The notes: a model not told the origin generated them from the letters alone. 50,208 bases of DNA from DATJFQ01 sp035495555 (GCA_035495555.1 DATJFQ010000104.1:1-50208), one strand, 5' to 3'; shown: positions 40,637-50,013, counted from the stretch's first letter. Numbers and translations are program-made.

Positions 40637-43089
40637 CCCCCCCGCACACGGTGATCGGCCTGCCCCGACGACGCGTTGATGGACGCGCGAAGGCGACGGG
40701 GCAGACGCGGTACGCGGACGACCTCGCGATGCCCCGCATGGTGTTCGCGAAGCTGTTGCGGTCGCCGGTACCACATGCGCGCATCCGGTCGATCTCGACC
40801 GAGCGGGCCGCCTCGCACCAAGGCGTGCACCTCGTCCTCACCGGCCGCGATCTGCCGGTTCCCTACGGCATCCTGCCCGTCAGCCAGGACGAGCACGCGC
40901 TGTGCGTCGACAAAGTCCGGTTCGTTGGCGATCCGGTGGCGCTCGTTGTCGCACGAGACGAAGAGAGCGCCGCCGACGCGTGCGAGCTGATTGACGTGTC
41001 GTACGAGCCGCTCGCGACGATCGCGGATCCCGAAGAGGCGCTGCATACCCAGGAGCCGCGTATCCACGACTACGGCGATCACGGGAACGTCCACAAGATG
41101 GTCGCGATGCAGTTTGGCGACGTGGAGGCCGCGCTCGCCGACGCAGACGAAGTGTTCGAGGACGTCTTCTTCTACGAAGGCAACACGCATCTGGCGCTCG
41201 AACAGCACGCGACGGTGGCGTATCTCGACGGCGACGGCAAGCTGGTCGTGTACTCCAGCACGCAGACGCCGCACTATCTGCACCGCGCGCTGGCGAAGGC
41301 GCTCGCGATGCCGGCGCGGCACGTCCGCGTGATCGCCGCCCCGAACGGCGGCGGCTTCGGCGGCAAGAGCGATCCGTTCAACCACGAGATTGCCGCCGCG
41401 AAGGCGGCGCTAATCCTCGGTCGTCCGGTCAAGATCACGCTGACGCGCGAGGAAGTGTTCTACTGCCATCGCGGCCGCCATCCGGTGCTGATGAAGTTCC
41501 GAACCGGCGTCAAACGTGACGGCTCGATTACCGGCGTGGATCTTCAGACGATCCTCGACGGGGGTGCCTACGGATCGTATGGCGTCGCCAGCACGTTTTA
41601 CACAGGCGCGCTGCAGACGGTCACGTATCACATCCCGAAATACCGGTTCCGCGGCTGCCGGGTGTTCACGAACAAGGCGCCTTGCGGACCCAAGCGCGGC
41701 CACGGCACGCCGCAGAGCCGTTTCGGGCAGGAAGTGCAGCTCGATCGCATCGCCGAGCGTCTCGGGCTGAATCCCGCGGAGCTGCGGCTCAGGATTCTCG
41801 AGCATCCCGACGCGCTGACGGCAAATTTCCTCCACGTGCGCACGATCGGGCTCGGCGAGTGCATCCGCCGCGTCGTGAACGCGTCTGCTTTCGACTCGCG
41901 CCACCGCCACATGGGACGCGGCCGCGGTCTCGGGCTCGCGTGTTCGTCATATCTGTCCGGCGCCGGCTTGCCCATCTACTGGAACGACATGCCGCACTCG
42001 AGCGTGCAGCTCAAGCTCGATCGCAGCGGCGGGGTGACGGCCTTCTGCGGCGCCTCGGAGATCGGCCAGGGCTCCGATGACGTGCTCGTCGCGTGCGTGG
42101 CCGAGGTGCTTGGCATCGAACCGTTCGACGTGCGCGCGGTGACCGGCGACACCGACCTCACGCCGGTGGATCTCGGCTCGTATTCGAGCCGCGTGACGCT
42201 GATGATGGGCAACGCCGCGATTCAGGCTGCGGAACGGGCGCGCGACATTCTCGCGCACGCCGTCGGCCGCAAGCTCGATGTTCCGAAGAACCGGCTCGTG
42301 TTCGCCGAGCGGCGCGTTTTCGATGCGGAGAATCCGGATCGCGGCCTGTCGTTCCGCGACGCGATCTGCACGGCGGAAGCCATGACCGGCGCCGTGGGCG
42401 CGACGGGCTCGTACACGCCACCGAAGTCGGAGGCGCGCTTCAAGGGCGGCGGCGTCGGACCGTCTCCAACCTATTCCTACACAGCCGCCGTCGTCGAAGT
42501 CGAAGTCGACGAGTCCACCGGATGGATCGCTGTGCCCCGCGTCTGGGTGGCACACGATATCGGCCGCGCGCTCAACCCGACGCTCGCGCGCGGGCAGGTC
42601 GAGGGCAGCGTCTACATGGGGCTCGGAGAAGCGCTGATGGAGGAGCAGGCGTATCGCCGACTGCCGCCACGGCTGTCGAACGCGCTCGTGCACAAGTTTC
42701 CGTCGATGCTCGAGTACAAGAGCCTGACGTCGCTGGACATGCCGGAGGTCTTCACGGAACTGGTCGAAAACCCCGATCCGGCCGGGCCCTTCGGCGCCAA
42801 GGAGGTCGGACAGGGACCGCTGCTGCCGATCATGCCGGGGGTGGCCAATGCCGTGTACGACGCGGTCGGCGTCCGCATCGACGAAGTGCCGATTACGCCG
42901 GAAAAGGTCGTGAAGGCGCTGGCAGATCTCGCGGCGGGCAAACCGGGCCGGTTCGGTCCGGCGTCCTTCCCGGACGTCCGCTGGCCCGATCCGCTGTTCG
43001 TGCCGCCGCCGTGGGAAGGCGGCACCGGCGAGGCGATCAACGAACGCCGGCGCGACAAGCCCGCGCCGACAGGAGCCTCGCGCTCGTGA
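40633..43089 (+). CDS. Molybdopterin-binding large subunit (HcrA-like)
   Basis: An 818-residue catalytic subunit. The N-terminal part has the a/b-hammerhead pattern (GRAKATGQTRYADDLAMPRMVFAKLLRSPVPHARI). The molybdopterin-binding part shows APNGGGFGGKSD, GPKRGHGTPQSRFGQE, GASEIGQGSDDV and the C-terminal GAKEVGQGPLLPIMPG, where the Glu of KE is the catalytic base in this family. VDESTGWIAVPRVWVAHDIGRALNP is also typical. The ATGA overlap with the small subunit and the GTGA overlap with the FAD subunit show a three-gene operon. The substrate is inferred from the third subunit; the large subunit alone would only be assigned to the xanthine dehydrogenase family. Confidence 0.92.
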   Translation: MTPPHTVIGLPRRRVDGRAKATGQTRYADDLAMPRMVFAKLLRSPVPHARIRSISTERAASHQGVHLVLTGRDLPVPYGILPVSQDEHALCVDKVRFVGDPVALVVARDEESAADACELIDVSYEPLATIADPEEALHTQEPRIHDYGDHGNVHKMVAMQFGDVEAALADADEVFEDVFFYEGNTHLALEQHATVAYLDGDGKLVVYSSTQTPHYLHRALAKALAMPARHVRVIAAPNGGGFGGKSDPFNHEIAAAKAALILGRPVKITLTREEVFYCHRGRHPVLMKFRTGVKRDGSITGVDLQTILDGGAYGSYGVASTFYTGALQTVTYHIPKYRFRGCRVFTNKAPCGPKRGHGTPQSRFGQEVQLDRIAERLGLNPAELRLRILEHPDALTANFLHVRTIGLGECIRRVVNASAFDSRHRHMGRGRGLGLACSSYLSGAGLPIYWNDMPHSSVQLKLDRSGGVTAFCGASEIGQGSDDVLVACVAEVLGIEPFDVRAVTGDTDLTPVDLGSYSSRVTLMMGNAAIQAAERARDILAHAVGRKLDVPKNRLVFAERRVFDAENPDRGLSFRDAICTAEAMTGAVGATGSYTPPKSEARFKGGGVGPSPTYSYTAAVVEVEVDESTGWIAVPRVWVAHDIGRALNPTLARGQVEGSVYMGLGEALMEEQAYRRLPPRLSNALVHKFPSMLEYKSLTSLDMPEVFTELVENPDPAGPFGAKEVGQGPLLPIMPGVANAVYDAVGVRIDEVPITPEKVVKALADLAAGKPGRFGPASFPDVRWPDPLFVPPPWEGGTGEAINERRRDKPAPTGASRS

Positions 43090-44120
43090 TCCGGCTGCCC
43101 AAATTCGACTACTACGCGCCGCGTACGATTGCAGAGGCTGCCGATCGCCTGGCGGCGCATCCGGACGCGATGCTGCTCGCGGGGGGAACGGATCTGCTTC
43201 CGAACATGAAGCGGCGGCAGCAGACGCCTTCGGTCGTCGTCGGCCTCGCAGGGATCGGTGAACTGAGACTTCGAACGAACGGGTCCGGGCACACCTTCGG
43301 TGCAGGGCTGACGCTGTCAGAGATCGTTCGCGACGCGGGTGCGGCTCGTGAGTGCGGCGCGCTGCACCAGGCTGCCGCGCAGGTCGCGACGCCACATCTG
43401 CGCGCGATGGGGACGCTCGGCGGCAATCTGTGTCTCGATACGCGCTGCAACTACTACGACCAGTCCTACGAGTGGCGCAAGGCGATCGATTTCTGCATGA
43501 AGAAGGATGGCGAGCGCTGCTGGGTCGCGCTGTCGAGTCCGACCTGCCTCGCCGTGTCGTCGACCGACACCGCTCCCGCGCTGATCGCGCTTCGCGCAAC
43601 CGTCGCGCTCACATCGGCATCCGGCACGCGGAGCCTCCCCGTGTCGGACCTCTTCGCGAACGACGGCATGCACTACCTGACGCGTCGCCGCGACGAGATA
43701 CTCACGCGCGTGGACGTGCCGGATCAGACCGGCTGGCGGAGCACGTATTGGAAGCTGCGCCGCCGCGGGTCGTTCGATTTCCCGGTGCTCGGCGTTGCGG
43801 CCGCCGTCCACGTCGCTTCCGATGGGACCGTGCGCGACGCGCGGCTCGTTCTCGGGGCCGTCGCGTCGCGCCCGCTCGTGTGCGTCAGCGCGGCGGAGTC
43901 GCTGATCGGTTCGGGATGGTCAGACGAGGCTATCGCACGCGCGGCGGATCTGGCGTTCACGCTTGCAAAGCCGATGGACAACACCGATTTCGCGCTCGTC
44001 TGGCGCAAGCGCGTCACGCGCGACTTCGTGACCTATGCCCTGCGCGAACTGCGCGGCGACGACATGCGCCCCACGCGGGTGAAGATCGCGCGCCACGCGC
44101 TTGAGGGCCTGCACTACTAG
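43086..44120 (+). CDS. hcrB: 4-hydroxybenzoyl-CoA reductase beta-type FAD/[4Fe-4S] subunit
   Basis: A 344-residue FAD subunit of the CO-dehydrogenase/xanthine-oxidase family, starting at GTG in a GTGA overlap. LLAGGTDLLPNMK and TLGGNL bind FAD. Unlike ordinary FAD subunits, it has an insertion of about 40 residues containing C121, C137, C145 and C154 (LDTRCNYYDQSYEWRKAIDFC, then GERCWVALSSPTCLAV). The spacing 16-8-9 matches, as I recall it, the cysteines that hold the extra [4Fe-4S] cluster in the beta subunit of Thauera 4-hydroxybenzoyl-CoA reductase. That enzyme reductively dehydroxylates 4-hydroxybenzoyl-CoA to benzoyl-CoA in anaerobic aromatic degradation. No CoA ligase is seen nearby. 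Confidence 0.9.
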   Translation: MIRLPKFDYYAPRTIAEAADRLAAHPDAMLLAGGTDLLPNMKRRQQTPSVVVGLAGIGELRLRTNGSGHTFGAGLTLSEIVRDAGAARECGALHQAAAQVATPHLRAMGTLGGNLCLDTRCNYYDQSYEWRKAIDFCMKKDGERCWVALSSPTCLAVSSTDTAPALIALRATVALTSASGTRSLPVSDLFANDGMHYLTRRRDEILTRVDVPDQTGWRSTYWKLRRRGSFDFPVLGVAAAVHVASDGTVRDARLVLGAVASRPLVCVSAAESLIGSGWSDEAIARAADLAFTLAKPMDNTDFALVWRKRVTRDFVTYALRELRGDDMRPTRVKIARHALEGLHY

Positions 44121-44305
44121 CGCCGTCGCGCCGCGGTCGATTCGCCTCGGCGCCCTCCGAACGGCCGCACCGCAACGACCAGCCATCCTGTCGCCCCGGC
44201 GCGAACGCACGTCCCGCGAACGGGATTCGGGCGGCGATGACGTGGATGAAAGCGCGGGATTTCGGCCAGTCGTCGTGGCACGTCGTTTGTGACAGGATGC
44301 GCGCC

Positions 44306-46723
44306 ATGGAACGCTTCCTCCAGGACACCCGCTACGCCATCCGCAGCCTGCTGCGGCAGCCTGGCTTTGCCGCGACGGCGATTCTGACGCTCGCGCTCGG
44401 CATCGGTGCCACGACGGGCATCTTCAGCGCGATCGACGGCATCGTGCTCCGCCCACTGCCGTATCCCCGCGCCGACCGCATCGTCGCGGTGGGGAACTAC
44501 TGGACGAAGACAGGACTGCGGTCCGTGCTCGTTTCGGCGCCGGACTTCCATGACTGGGAGTCGCAGAATCACAGCTTTTCGGCGATTGCGTACTACATTG
44601 GAGGCGAGATCAGCGTGACGGTAAACGGGACCGCGGATTACGCGGCTGTGTATCGCACCACGCCTGCATTTTTCGACGTCCTCGGCGCCCGGGCCCAGAT
44701 CGGACGGCTCCTGACGGCCGAAGAGCAGAAGCCGGGCGGCCCGAGTGCCGTCGTGATCACCGACGGCTTCTGGCGGCGGCAATTCAACGGCGACCCCGCC
44801 GCCATAGGCCGGACGGTGAAGTTCAACGACACGGTGTTCACGATCTCCGGGGTGCTGGACCGCGGGATTCGATTTCCCGTGCGCGCGGACATTTACATGC
44901 CGTCATGGCGATGGCCGGAAACGACCGAGCGCGGATCGCACAACTACTCCGTCATCGCCCGCCTCAGAGACGGCGTAAGCCTCGAACAGGCCCGGGAAGA
45001 CATGACCGCGATCGCTACCCGGCTCGCCGCTGAATATCCGAACAGCAATGCCACGAAGCTCACCTTCGTCATCCCGCTGCAGGACCAGATCGTCGGCACG
45101 ACGAAGCAGACGTTATACCTCCTCTTCGGCGCCGTGGGCCTCGTCCTCCTTATTGCGTGCGCCAACGTGGCCAACCTGCTGCTCGCGCGATCGACGGCCC
45201 GCGAGCGCGAGATGGTCGTGCGCGCCGCCGTCGGTGCCTCGCGCGCGCGGCTGGTCCGGCAGCTGCTGACCGAGAGCGCTGTCCTCGGGATCGCTGCGGG
45301 CGCGATTGGCGCGTGGTGTGCGCGACTTGCCATGCTGGGGCTCGTCAGGATTGCGCCCGCGAACCTGCCGCGGCTGGACGAGGTGCATGTCGACGGCGTG
45401 GCGCTCGCGTTTGCCGTCGCGATGGCGCTCATTGCGAGCTTCCTCTTCGGGCTGGCACCCGCGGTCCAGGTTTCGCGCGTGCAGCTCGTCGATGGCCTCC
45501 GCCAGGGCGGCAAGGGCTCATCGATCGGCGCACGCGGCGGTTTCGCGCGTAGCGTTTTCGTCGTAGCGGAAATCGCGCTCGCGGTGGTGCTCGTTGCCGG
45601 TGCCGGGCTGCTCGCGCGGAGCCTGGCGGCGCTGATGTCGGTAGATCTTGGCTTCGTCCCGGATCGCATGCTCATCCTGCAGACGAATGTGCCGGTGTCC
45701 TCCGCTCGGGACGCAGGCCGGGCGACCGAGTTCTATCGCTCATTGCTGACCGAGATTCGTGGCGTGCCGGGGGTCAGTTCGATTGCGGCCGTGCGCGGGT
45801 TGCCGACGTCTCCGCGATCGAACGGCGGGTATTGGCTGGAGGGGGGGCCCGGGCCGGACCAGACCGGCGTTCGCGCCAAACAGGCCATCTTCACCGTCGT
45901 GACACCCGACTACTTCCGGACGATGCAGATTCCCATCAAGGTAGGACGGGACTTCACCGAGCGTGACCGCTCAGACGCGCCGTTTGTCGCGATCGTCAAT
46001 GAAGCCCTCGCGAAACAGGCGTTCCCCGGCGTGAACCCCATAGGCAAACGCATCGAATGCGGCCTCGATTCACCGAACTTCATGGCGATCGTCGGCGTTG
46101 TCGGCGACGTGCGCACGAAAGGGCCCGCGCTCTCGCCCGGGGCCGAGATCTACATGCCATTCGAGCAGCACCCGAATGTGTCGACGTCGCTGACGATCGT
46201 CGCCCGCACCGCTGCGCCCGATCCGCTCGCGCTGACAGAGACGTTGCGTCGGAAGATCAGCGCGCGCAATCCCGATGTGCCGGTCAAGGCGACGACGATG
46301 ACTTCGACGCTGGAGAGCGCGTCAGCCACGACGCGATTCCAGACCTTTCTGCTGCTGACGTTTGCCGCCGTTGCGCTGATGCTGGCTATGGCCGGCGTAT
46401 ACGGCGTCATGGCCTACACGGTCAACCAGCGGATCCCTGAACTCGGCGTACGCATCGCGCTGGGCGCCACGCCCGAAACGATTCTCGGGCTCGTGATGGG
46501 GCAGGGTGCGCGGCTGTCAGCGCTTGGTCTCAGTATCGGTGTGGCGCTGGCGCTGGTGTCGGGTCGCGCGCTGAATGGCGTGCTGTTCGGAGTGACGCCT
46601 CACGATCCGGCGATTCTGGCCGCGGTATCAGTGGTCGTTGCGATCGCCACGTTGGCGGCGTGCTACATCCCTGGCCGGCGAGCCCTGCGCGTCGATCCGG
46701 TTGTTGCGATGCGCGCCGAGTAG
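44306..46723 (+). CDS. ADOP-type ABC transporter permease without prefix domain
   Basis: From 44306 this is an 805-residue duplicated permease (a start at 44297 is also possible). It opens directly at the first membrane segment (DTRYAIRSLLRQPGFAATAILTLALGIGATTGIFS), lacking the cytosolic prefix of the copy at 13715. The periplasmic MacB-like part carries VSAPDFHDWESQN and GRTVKFNDTVFTISGVL. FtsX blocks lie near 280-400 (LLFGAVGLVLLIACANVANLLLARSTARERE) and at the C-terminus (GVMAYTVNQRIPELGVRIALGA). No regulator or ATPase gene adjoins it. In the 185-base gap after hcrB nothing recognisable is present. Confidence 0.9.
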   Translation: MERFLQDTRYAIRSLLRQPGFAATAILTLALGIGATTGIFSAIDGIVLRPLPYPRADRIVAVGNYWTKTGLRSVLVSAPDFHDWESQNHSFSAIAYYIGGEISVTVNGTADYAAVYRTTPAFFDVLGARAQIGRLLTAEEQKPGGPSAVVITDGFWRRQFNGDPAAIGRTVKFNDTVFTISGVLDRGIRFPVRADIYMPSWRWPETTERGSHNYSVIARLRDGVSLEQAREDMTAIATRLAAEYPNSNATKLTFVIPLQDQIVGTTKQTLYLLFGAVGLVLLIACANVANLLLARSTAREREMVVRAAVGASRARLVRQLLTESAVLGIAAGAIGAWCARLAMLGLVRIAPANLPRLDEVHVDGVALAFAVAMALIASFLFGLAPAVQVSRVQLVDGLRQGGKGSSIGARGGFARSVFVVAEIALAVVLVAGAGLLARSLAALMSVDLGFVPDRMLILQTNVPVSSARDAGRATEFYRSLLTEIRGVPGVSSIAAVRGLPTSPRSNGGYWLEGGPGPDQTGVRAKQAIFTVVTPDYFRTMQIPIKVGRDFTERDRSDAPFVAIVNEALAKQAFPGVNPIGKRIECGLDSPNFMAIVGVVGDVRTKGPALSPGAEIYMPFEQHPNVSTSLTIVARTAAPDPLALTETLRRKISARNPDVPVKATTMTSTLESASATTRFQTFLLLTFAAVALMLAMAGVYGVMAYTVNQRIPELGVRIALGATPETILGLVMGQGARLSALGLSIGVALALVSGRALNGVLFGVTPHDPAILAAVSVVVAIATLAACYIPGRRALRVDPVVAMRAE

Positions 46724-46792
46724 TGCAGCGGCTCAGGCAGCCGCGCGGTTGCGACACTGCAGGCCGTGCTGCGGTTCCGCGCCGATTTCGCG

Positions 46793-47755
46793 CTACACGA
46801 GCCGCTGGGGCTTCGGGAACACGAGCAGCCCGATCAGTTCACCGTCTGAGCCGCGGCGGGCGTCGGCACGTCCTCCGTGGGCGCGCGCCACCGTGGCGGC
46901 GCCGCTCAGCAGGAGCGCGCCTTCGTTGCCGGCCGGGTGACAGCCGGTTGAGGCCTCGAAAAGCTCCGCCACTGCATCATCCGTCGCGGTGACGCCCGCG
47001 GCTGAGATCTCCACCATCAGCGCCGGGCGCGGCTGCGCGCTGTGGATCCGAACCCGTACGAGCGGCAGTTCGTCGGAATCAGACGACCCGTCCACCAGAT
47101 CCGAGAACGCGTGCAGCGCGGCGGCGATTGCTTGCGTCACCGCCGCGGAATCGACGGCAATCCTGAAAGCGGGATCGTCGACGCTCACGTCGAAACGGAC
47201 GCCGCTGCATCGGCGAAGCGGGGCGATGGCGGTCCTGGTGCGTTCGGCGATCTCGCCACCGGTGACGTCGCGACGGGCGATCTGCAGATCGCCTCCAAGC
47301 GCGACGGCGGTGTGCGCGAGCCGAGATGCGCGATCGATCTCCACCTGCAGCGCGCGATCGAACGACGTCGGCGCGCCCGAGCGCCGGACTGCGCCGGCAT
47401 GCTCGCGGACGACGTCGAGCCGTTCAGCGAGGGCTGCAATCGTGGTCCGCAATACCCGCGTCGCGCCCGATGCTGTGTCGCGCGATGGTGCAGCCGCCGG
47501 CGTGGGTGGGTCGGCGACACGTTTCACCGCGCGCGTCGGTGAAGCGGCGCGCATGCCCATCAACTCGTCGACATAGTGGCGGTCGTGTCGCATACGAAAA
47601 CCGGGAGGCAGGCCCTGCCGCGCAGGAGCAGGCTCCTCCAGGAGCGGGTCGTCATCTTCGGGTGAATCAACGAGCAGCAGATCGTCGGTGGCCGTGTCTT
47701 GCGCGTTCTCCGCCGGATTTTCCACGAGGGTCCCTTTCCGCCGTACGTGGGGCAT
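46793..47755 (-). CDS. Degenerate histidine-kinase-like protein
   Basis: A 320-residue soluble protein. Residues 1-100 are acidic and Pro-rich, with LPPGFRMRHDRHYVDELMGM as the only ordered-looking segment. Residues of about 105-160 form helices like a DHp dimerisation domain, but with no convincing phospho-accepting H-box. Residues of about 175-320 follow a HATPase_c layout (PLRRCSGVRFDVSVDDPAFRIAVDSAAVTQAIAAALHAFSDL), where the N-box Asn is missing, and the C-terminal strand pair GGRADARRGSDGELIGLLVF mimics the G2/last-strand region. It probably no longer binds ATP. It could be a scaffold or sensor partner. No response regulator is adjacent. Confidence 0.6.
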   Translation of the reverse strand: MPHVRRKGTLVENPAENAQDTATDDLLLVDSPEDDDPLLEEPAPARQGLPPGFRMRHDRHYVDELMGMRAASPTRAVKRVADPPTPAAAPSRDTASGATRVLRTTIAALAERLDVVREHAGAVRRSGAPTSFDRALQVEIDRASRLAHTAVALGGDLQIARRDVTGGEIAERTRTAIAPLRRCSGVRFDVSVDDPAFRIAVDSAAVTQAIAAALHAFSDLVDGSSDSDELPLVRVRIHSAQPRPALMVEISAAGVTATDDAVAELFEASTGCHPAGNEGALLLSGAATVARAHGGRADARRGSDGELIGLLVFPKPQRLV

Positions 47756-47850
47756 GCGCCCGAGAAACGCGCGCGCGCCGCCAGCCTGTCATTGAAATGT
47801 GTGAAGGCGAATCAGGATACCGCAGTCGGTGAGGTTTGAATAGATCAGTT

Positions 47851-47934
47851 CGATGGGCGATGTTCGATGGGCGATGCTCGATGGGCGATGTTCGATGGGC
47901 GATGGGCGATGTTCGATGTTCGATGGGCGATGAT
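47851..47934 (+). repeat. CGATGNN heptamer array abutting the ATP-grasp stop codon
   Basis: Twelve perfect-register 7-base units (NN = GG, TT, CT or AT) end at 47934, directly next to the stop codon (47935-47937) of the minus-strand ATP-grasp gene. Relative to that gene the word reads CATCG, opposite to the orientation seen after cysS and prsW. About 95 bases separate it from the kinase-like gene start. Confidence 0.92.
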
Positions 47935-49119
47935 CTAGTCAGCGGCGCGTTCCGGCGGCGGTGCTGAGGCGTGGAAGTCCTGATAGAAGCGGGCCACGTA
48001 CGAGGTGAGCAACGCTTCCACACGTCCGGCGTTCGGGGATCGCACGATCAGACCCGCGTGATAACGCTTGTGAACCCGATAGACGATCTCGTCGTCTGCG
48101 TACCCGCTCAGATCCGGCCATTCCTGCCGCGCGAGCGACAGGACGATGCCGGCAGTGTCGGTGCGCGGCGCGGGCGGCGCATACGTGCCATGCTCGCCGG
48201 CGATTTCCACTCGCGCCCACTCGCGCCAGAGGTTCACGCCGGTAGCGGCTTCGACGACGTCGACGATGTACGCGCCGCCGACGCGGGCGGAGGTTTCGAG
48301 GAAGTACAACCGGCCGTCGGTTCCCCGGATGAACTCCGTGTGGGAGACGCCGCGCAGCATACCGAACGCATCGAGGATCCGCGCATTGACCTCGAGCAGG
48401 GCCCGGCCGGCTGCGTCGTGTGACGGCAGCGTCCGCGTAACGAAGATCCCGCCTTCGTGCGCGACGGCCATCGGTGGCGTGGCGTATCGGCTGGCCACCG
48501 CAAACACCACGCGCCGATCGAACACGATCGAATCTGCGTGGAACACGTCGCCGGCGACGTATTGCTCCAGGAGGTAGTCGGCGCGCATGTCGCCCAGCCC
48601 GGAGATGACGTCCCACAACTGGCCGCGATCGGCGACCTTCCGAATCCCGATCGCGGCAGCCTGGAACCTCGGCTTCACGACCCACGGCGCCGCGACGCGG
48701 CTGGTCCATTCGTCAACCGCCTGGTCGTTCAGCAGCGGCACGAAGTCGGGACACGCGATGCCTGCGGCGCGTGCGCGCGCACGCATCGCGAGCTTGTCCC
48801 GGAACGCCCGTCCCGTGGTCTCTCCCATGCCGGGTACCCACAGGTACTCGCGCAGCATCGCCGCTGTTTCGACGTCGAAGTCGTCGAGCGCGACGATGCG
48901 ATCGAGCCGTTCCTTCCGCGCCAGATACGCCGCGCCTTTGCGGATGTCCTCCTCTGGCATATCGCGGCGGACGTAGTAGAAGTCGTCGATCGCTTCACGG
49001 GGCCAGTCGGAGTCGCGCAGCTGTTCTTCCGTCAGCAGCAGCACGCGGCATCCCTGCCGGTGACATTCGCGCAGGAACTCATCTCCCTTTCTGTACGTGG
49101 CGATGCAAAGAAAGGTCAT
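47935..49119 (-). CDS. ATP-grasp domain protein
   Basis: The start at 49119 gives 394 residues beginning MTFLCIATYRKGDEFLREC; the frame is open 25 codons further but that hydrophobic extension looks spurious. The N-terminal pre-ATP-grasp part (RVLLLTEEQLRD, DRIVALDDFDVETAAMLREYL) leads to the ATP-grasp fold: RDKLAMRARARAAGIACPDFVPL, PWVVKPRFQAAAIGIRKV (ATP-binding Lys), YLLEQYVAGDVFHADSIVFD, HTEFIRGTDGRLYFLETSARVGG (metal-binding E and R). These enzymes join a carboxylate to an amine or similar nucleophile. Related proteins are annotated as acetyl-CoA carboxylase biotin carboxylase-like or carnosine synthase-like, and the substrate here is unknown. Confidence 0.88.
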   Translation of the reverse strand: MTFLCIATYRKGDEFLRECHRQGCRVLLLTEEQLRDSDWPREAIDDFYYVRRDMPEEDIRKGAAYLARKERLDRIVALDDFDVETAAMLREYLWVPGMGETTGRAFRDKLAMRARARAAGIACPDFVPLLNDQAVDEWTSRVAAPWVVKPRFQAAAIGIRKVADRGQLWDVISGLGDMRADYLLEQYVAGDVFHADSIVFDRRVVFAVASRYATPPMAVAHEGGIFVTRTLPSHDAAGRALLEVNARILDAFGMLRGVSHTEFIRGTDGRLYFLETSARVGGAYIVDVVEAATGVNLWREWARVEIAGEHGTYAPPAPRTDTAGIVLSLARQEWPDLSGYADDEIVYRVHKRYHAGLIVRSPNAGRVEALLTSYVARFYQDFHASAPPPERAAD

Positions 49120-49151
49120 GGGATCGAGGATAGCTGAAAGGAGAGCGGAGA

Positions 49152-49180
49152 TAACTACACAACTCCACAACACCAACTTC
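49152..49180. repeat. Short CAACTACA-like repeat
   Basis: AACTACAC, AACTCCAC, AACACC and AACTTC follow one another 17 bases beyond the DUF2071 stop codon on the minus strand. The words belong to the family seen at 34414, but no complementary arm is present. Confidence 0.5.
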
Positions 49181-49196
49181 GAAAACCGGGGCAACG

Positions 49197-49946
49197 TTAT
49201 CGCCGAATCACCTCAGGGCGCCAGCACACGACGTCCTGCCGGCCGGAAAAGTGCAGCAGCGGCGGTCCTTCGAGGGCGATATCGATTGGTGCGGTCATCG
49301 TGTTGACCGTGATGTCGGCGGTTGCGCGCTGCAGCGGCCAGGGCGGGTGATGGATTTCAAGGCGATACGGATGCTTCAGATGATCGATCGCGTAGAGGCA
49401 GTACCGTTCGGTTAAAAACCACTCGAGCGAACCGGGCACCGGAGCAGCCGGAGGCTCCGAAGGCTGATAACTCGCGCGGAACTCCGTCGCAGGCGCGGAG
49501 GTCCGGCGGCTCCGATACTCGATCGTCCGGCCGACCGTGACCGACATTTCCGCCGTGAAGTAGGGCAGGTGCAGGAGCGCCCGCGCTGTCGCTACGGCGG
49601 CGGCGCTGGACGCGTCGAGGCTGAAGAAATACACGCCCGGCTTGTCGTCGACCCGCACGTATGTCCGTACGTTCAATTCGGGAAACGCGGATATCCACGG
49701 GAGCGACGGCGCGAAGCGCGGGCCGACATTGCTCATGTGGAACGGGACGACGGCAAGCCACGCGTCGCCGTTGAACGTGTCGATGGGGAACACGGAAGGC
49801 ACAATCGCGCGCAGCGTCCCGACGGGCACGCGCCAGTGCGCGAAGAGCAGATCGTGCCAGGTCTGCGTCATCACCCAGGCCCGGTCGGGCATCGGCCAGG
49901 GACGATGCGCGCGCTTGTCAAGGATGGCGTAGTTGAAATCGCTCAT
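49197..49946 (-). CDS. DUF2071 (YqjF-like) protein
   Basis: From 49946 this is a 249-residue protein. MTQTWHDLLFAHWRVPVGTLRAIVP, VVPFHMSNVGPR, FPELNVRTYVRVDDKPGVYFFSLDA and WFLTERYCLYA are the conserved blocks of the DUF2071 family (Bacillus YqjF), whose biochemical function is not established. The start is supported by a GGGAGG four bases upstream of the ATG, which is itself part of the adjacent heptamer array. The upstream open frame to 50162 is repeat-encoded and rejected. Confidence 0.9.
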   Translation of the reverse strand: MSDFNYAILDKRAHRPWPMPDRAWVMTQTWHDLLFAHWRVPVGTLRAIVPSVFPIDTFNGDAWLAVVPFHMSNVGPRFAPSLPWISAFPELNVRTYVRVDDKPGVYFFSLDASSAAAVATARALLHLPYFTAEMSVTVGRTIEYRSRRTSAPATEFRASYQPSEPPAAPVPGSLEWFLTERYCLYAIDHLKHPYRLEIHHPPWPLQRATADITVNTMTAPIDIALEGPPLLHFSGRQDVVCWRPEVIRR

Positions 49947-49950
49947 CGCA

Positions 49951-50013
49951 CCTCCCGCCTCCCGCCTCGCGCCTCCCGCCTCGCGACTCGCGCCGCGCGC
50001 CTCCCATCTCGCG
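49951..50013 (-). repeat. CCTCSCG heptamer array upstream of the DUF2071 gene
   Basis: Nine 7-base units, mostly CCTCCCG or CCTCGCG, begin five bases before the DUF2071 start codon. Read in the gene's direction the word is CGGGAGG, so the proximal unit supplies the ribosome-binding site. The rest of the gap to 50161 shows no gene. Confidence 0.88.

Noticed and set aside
49120..49194. 25-residue hydrophobic N-terminal extension of the ATP-grasp protein
   Set aside because: The ATP-grasp pre-domain strand starts at MTFLCIATYR (49119), and the extension derives partly from repeat-like intergenic sequence.
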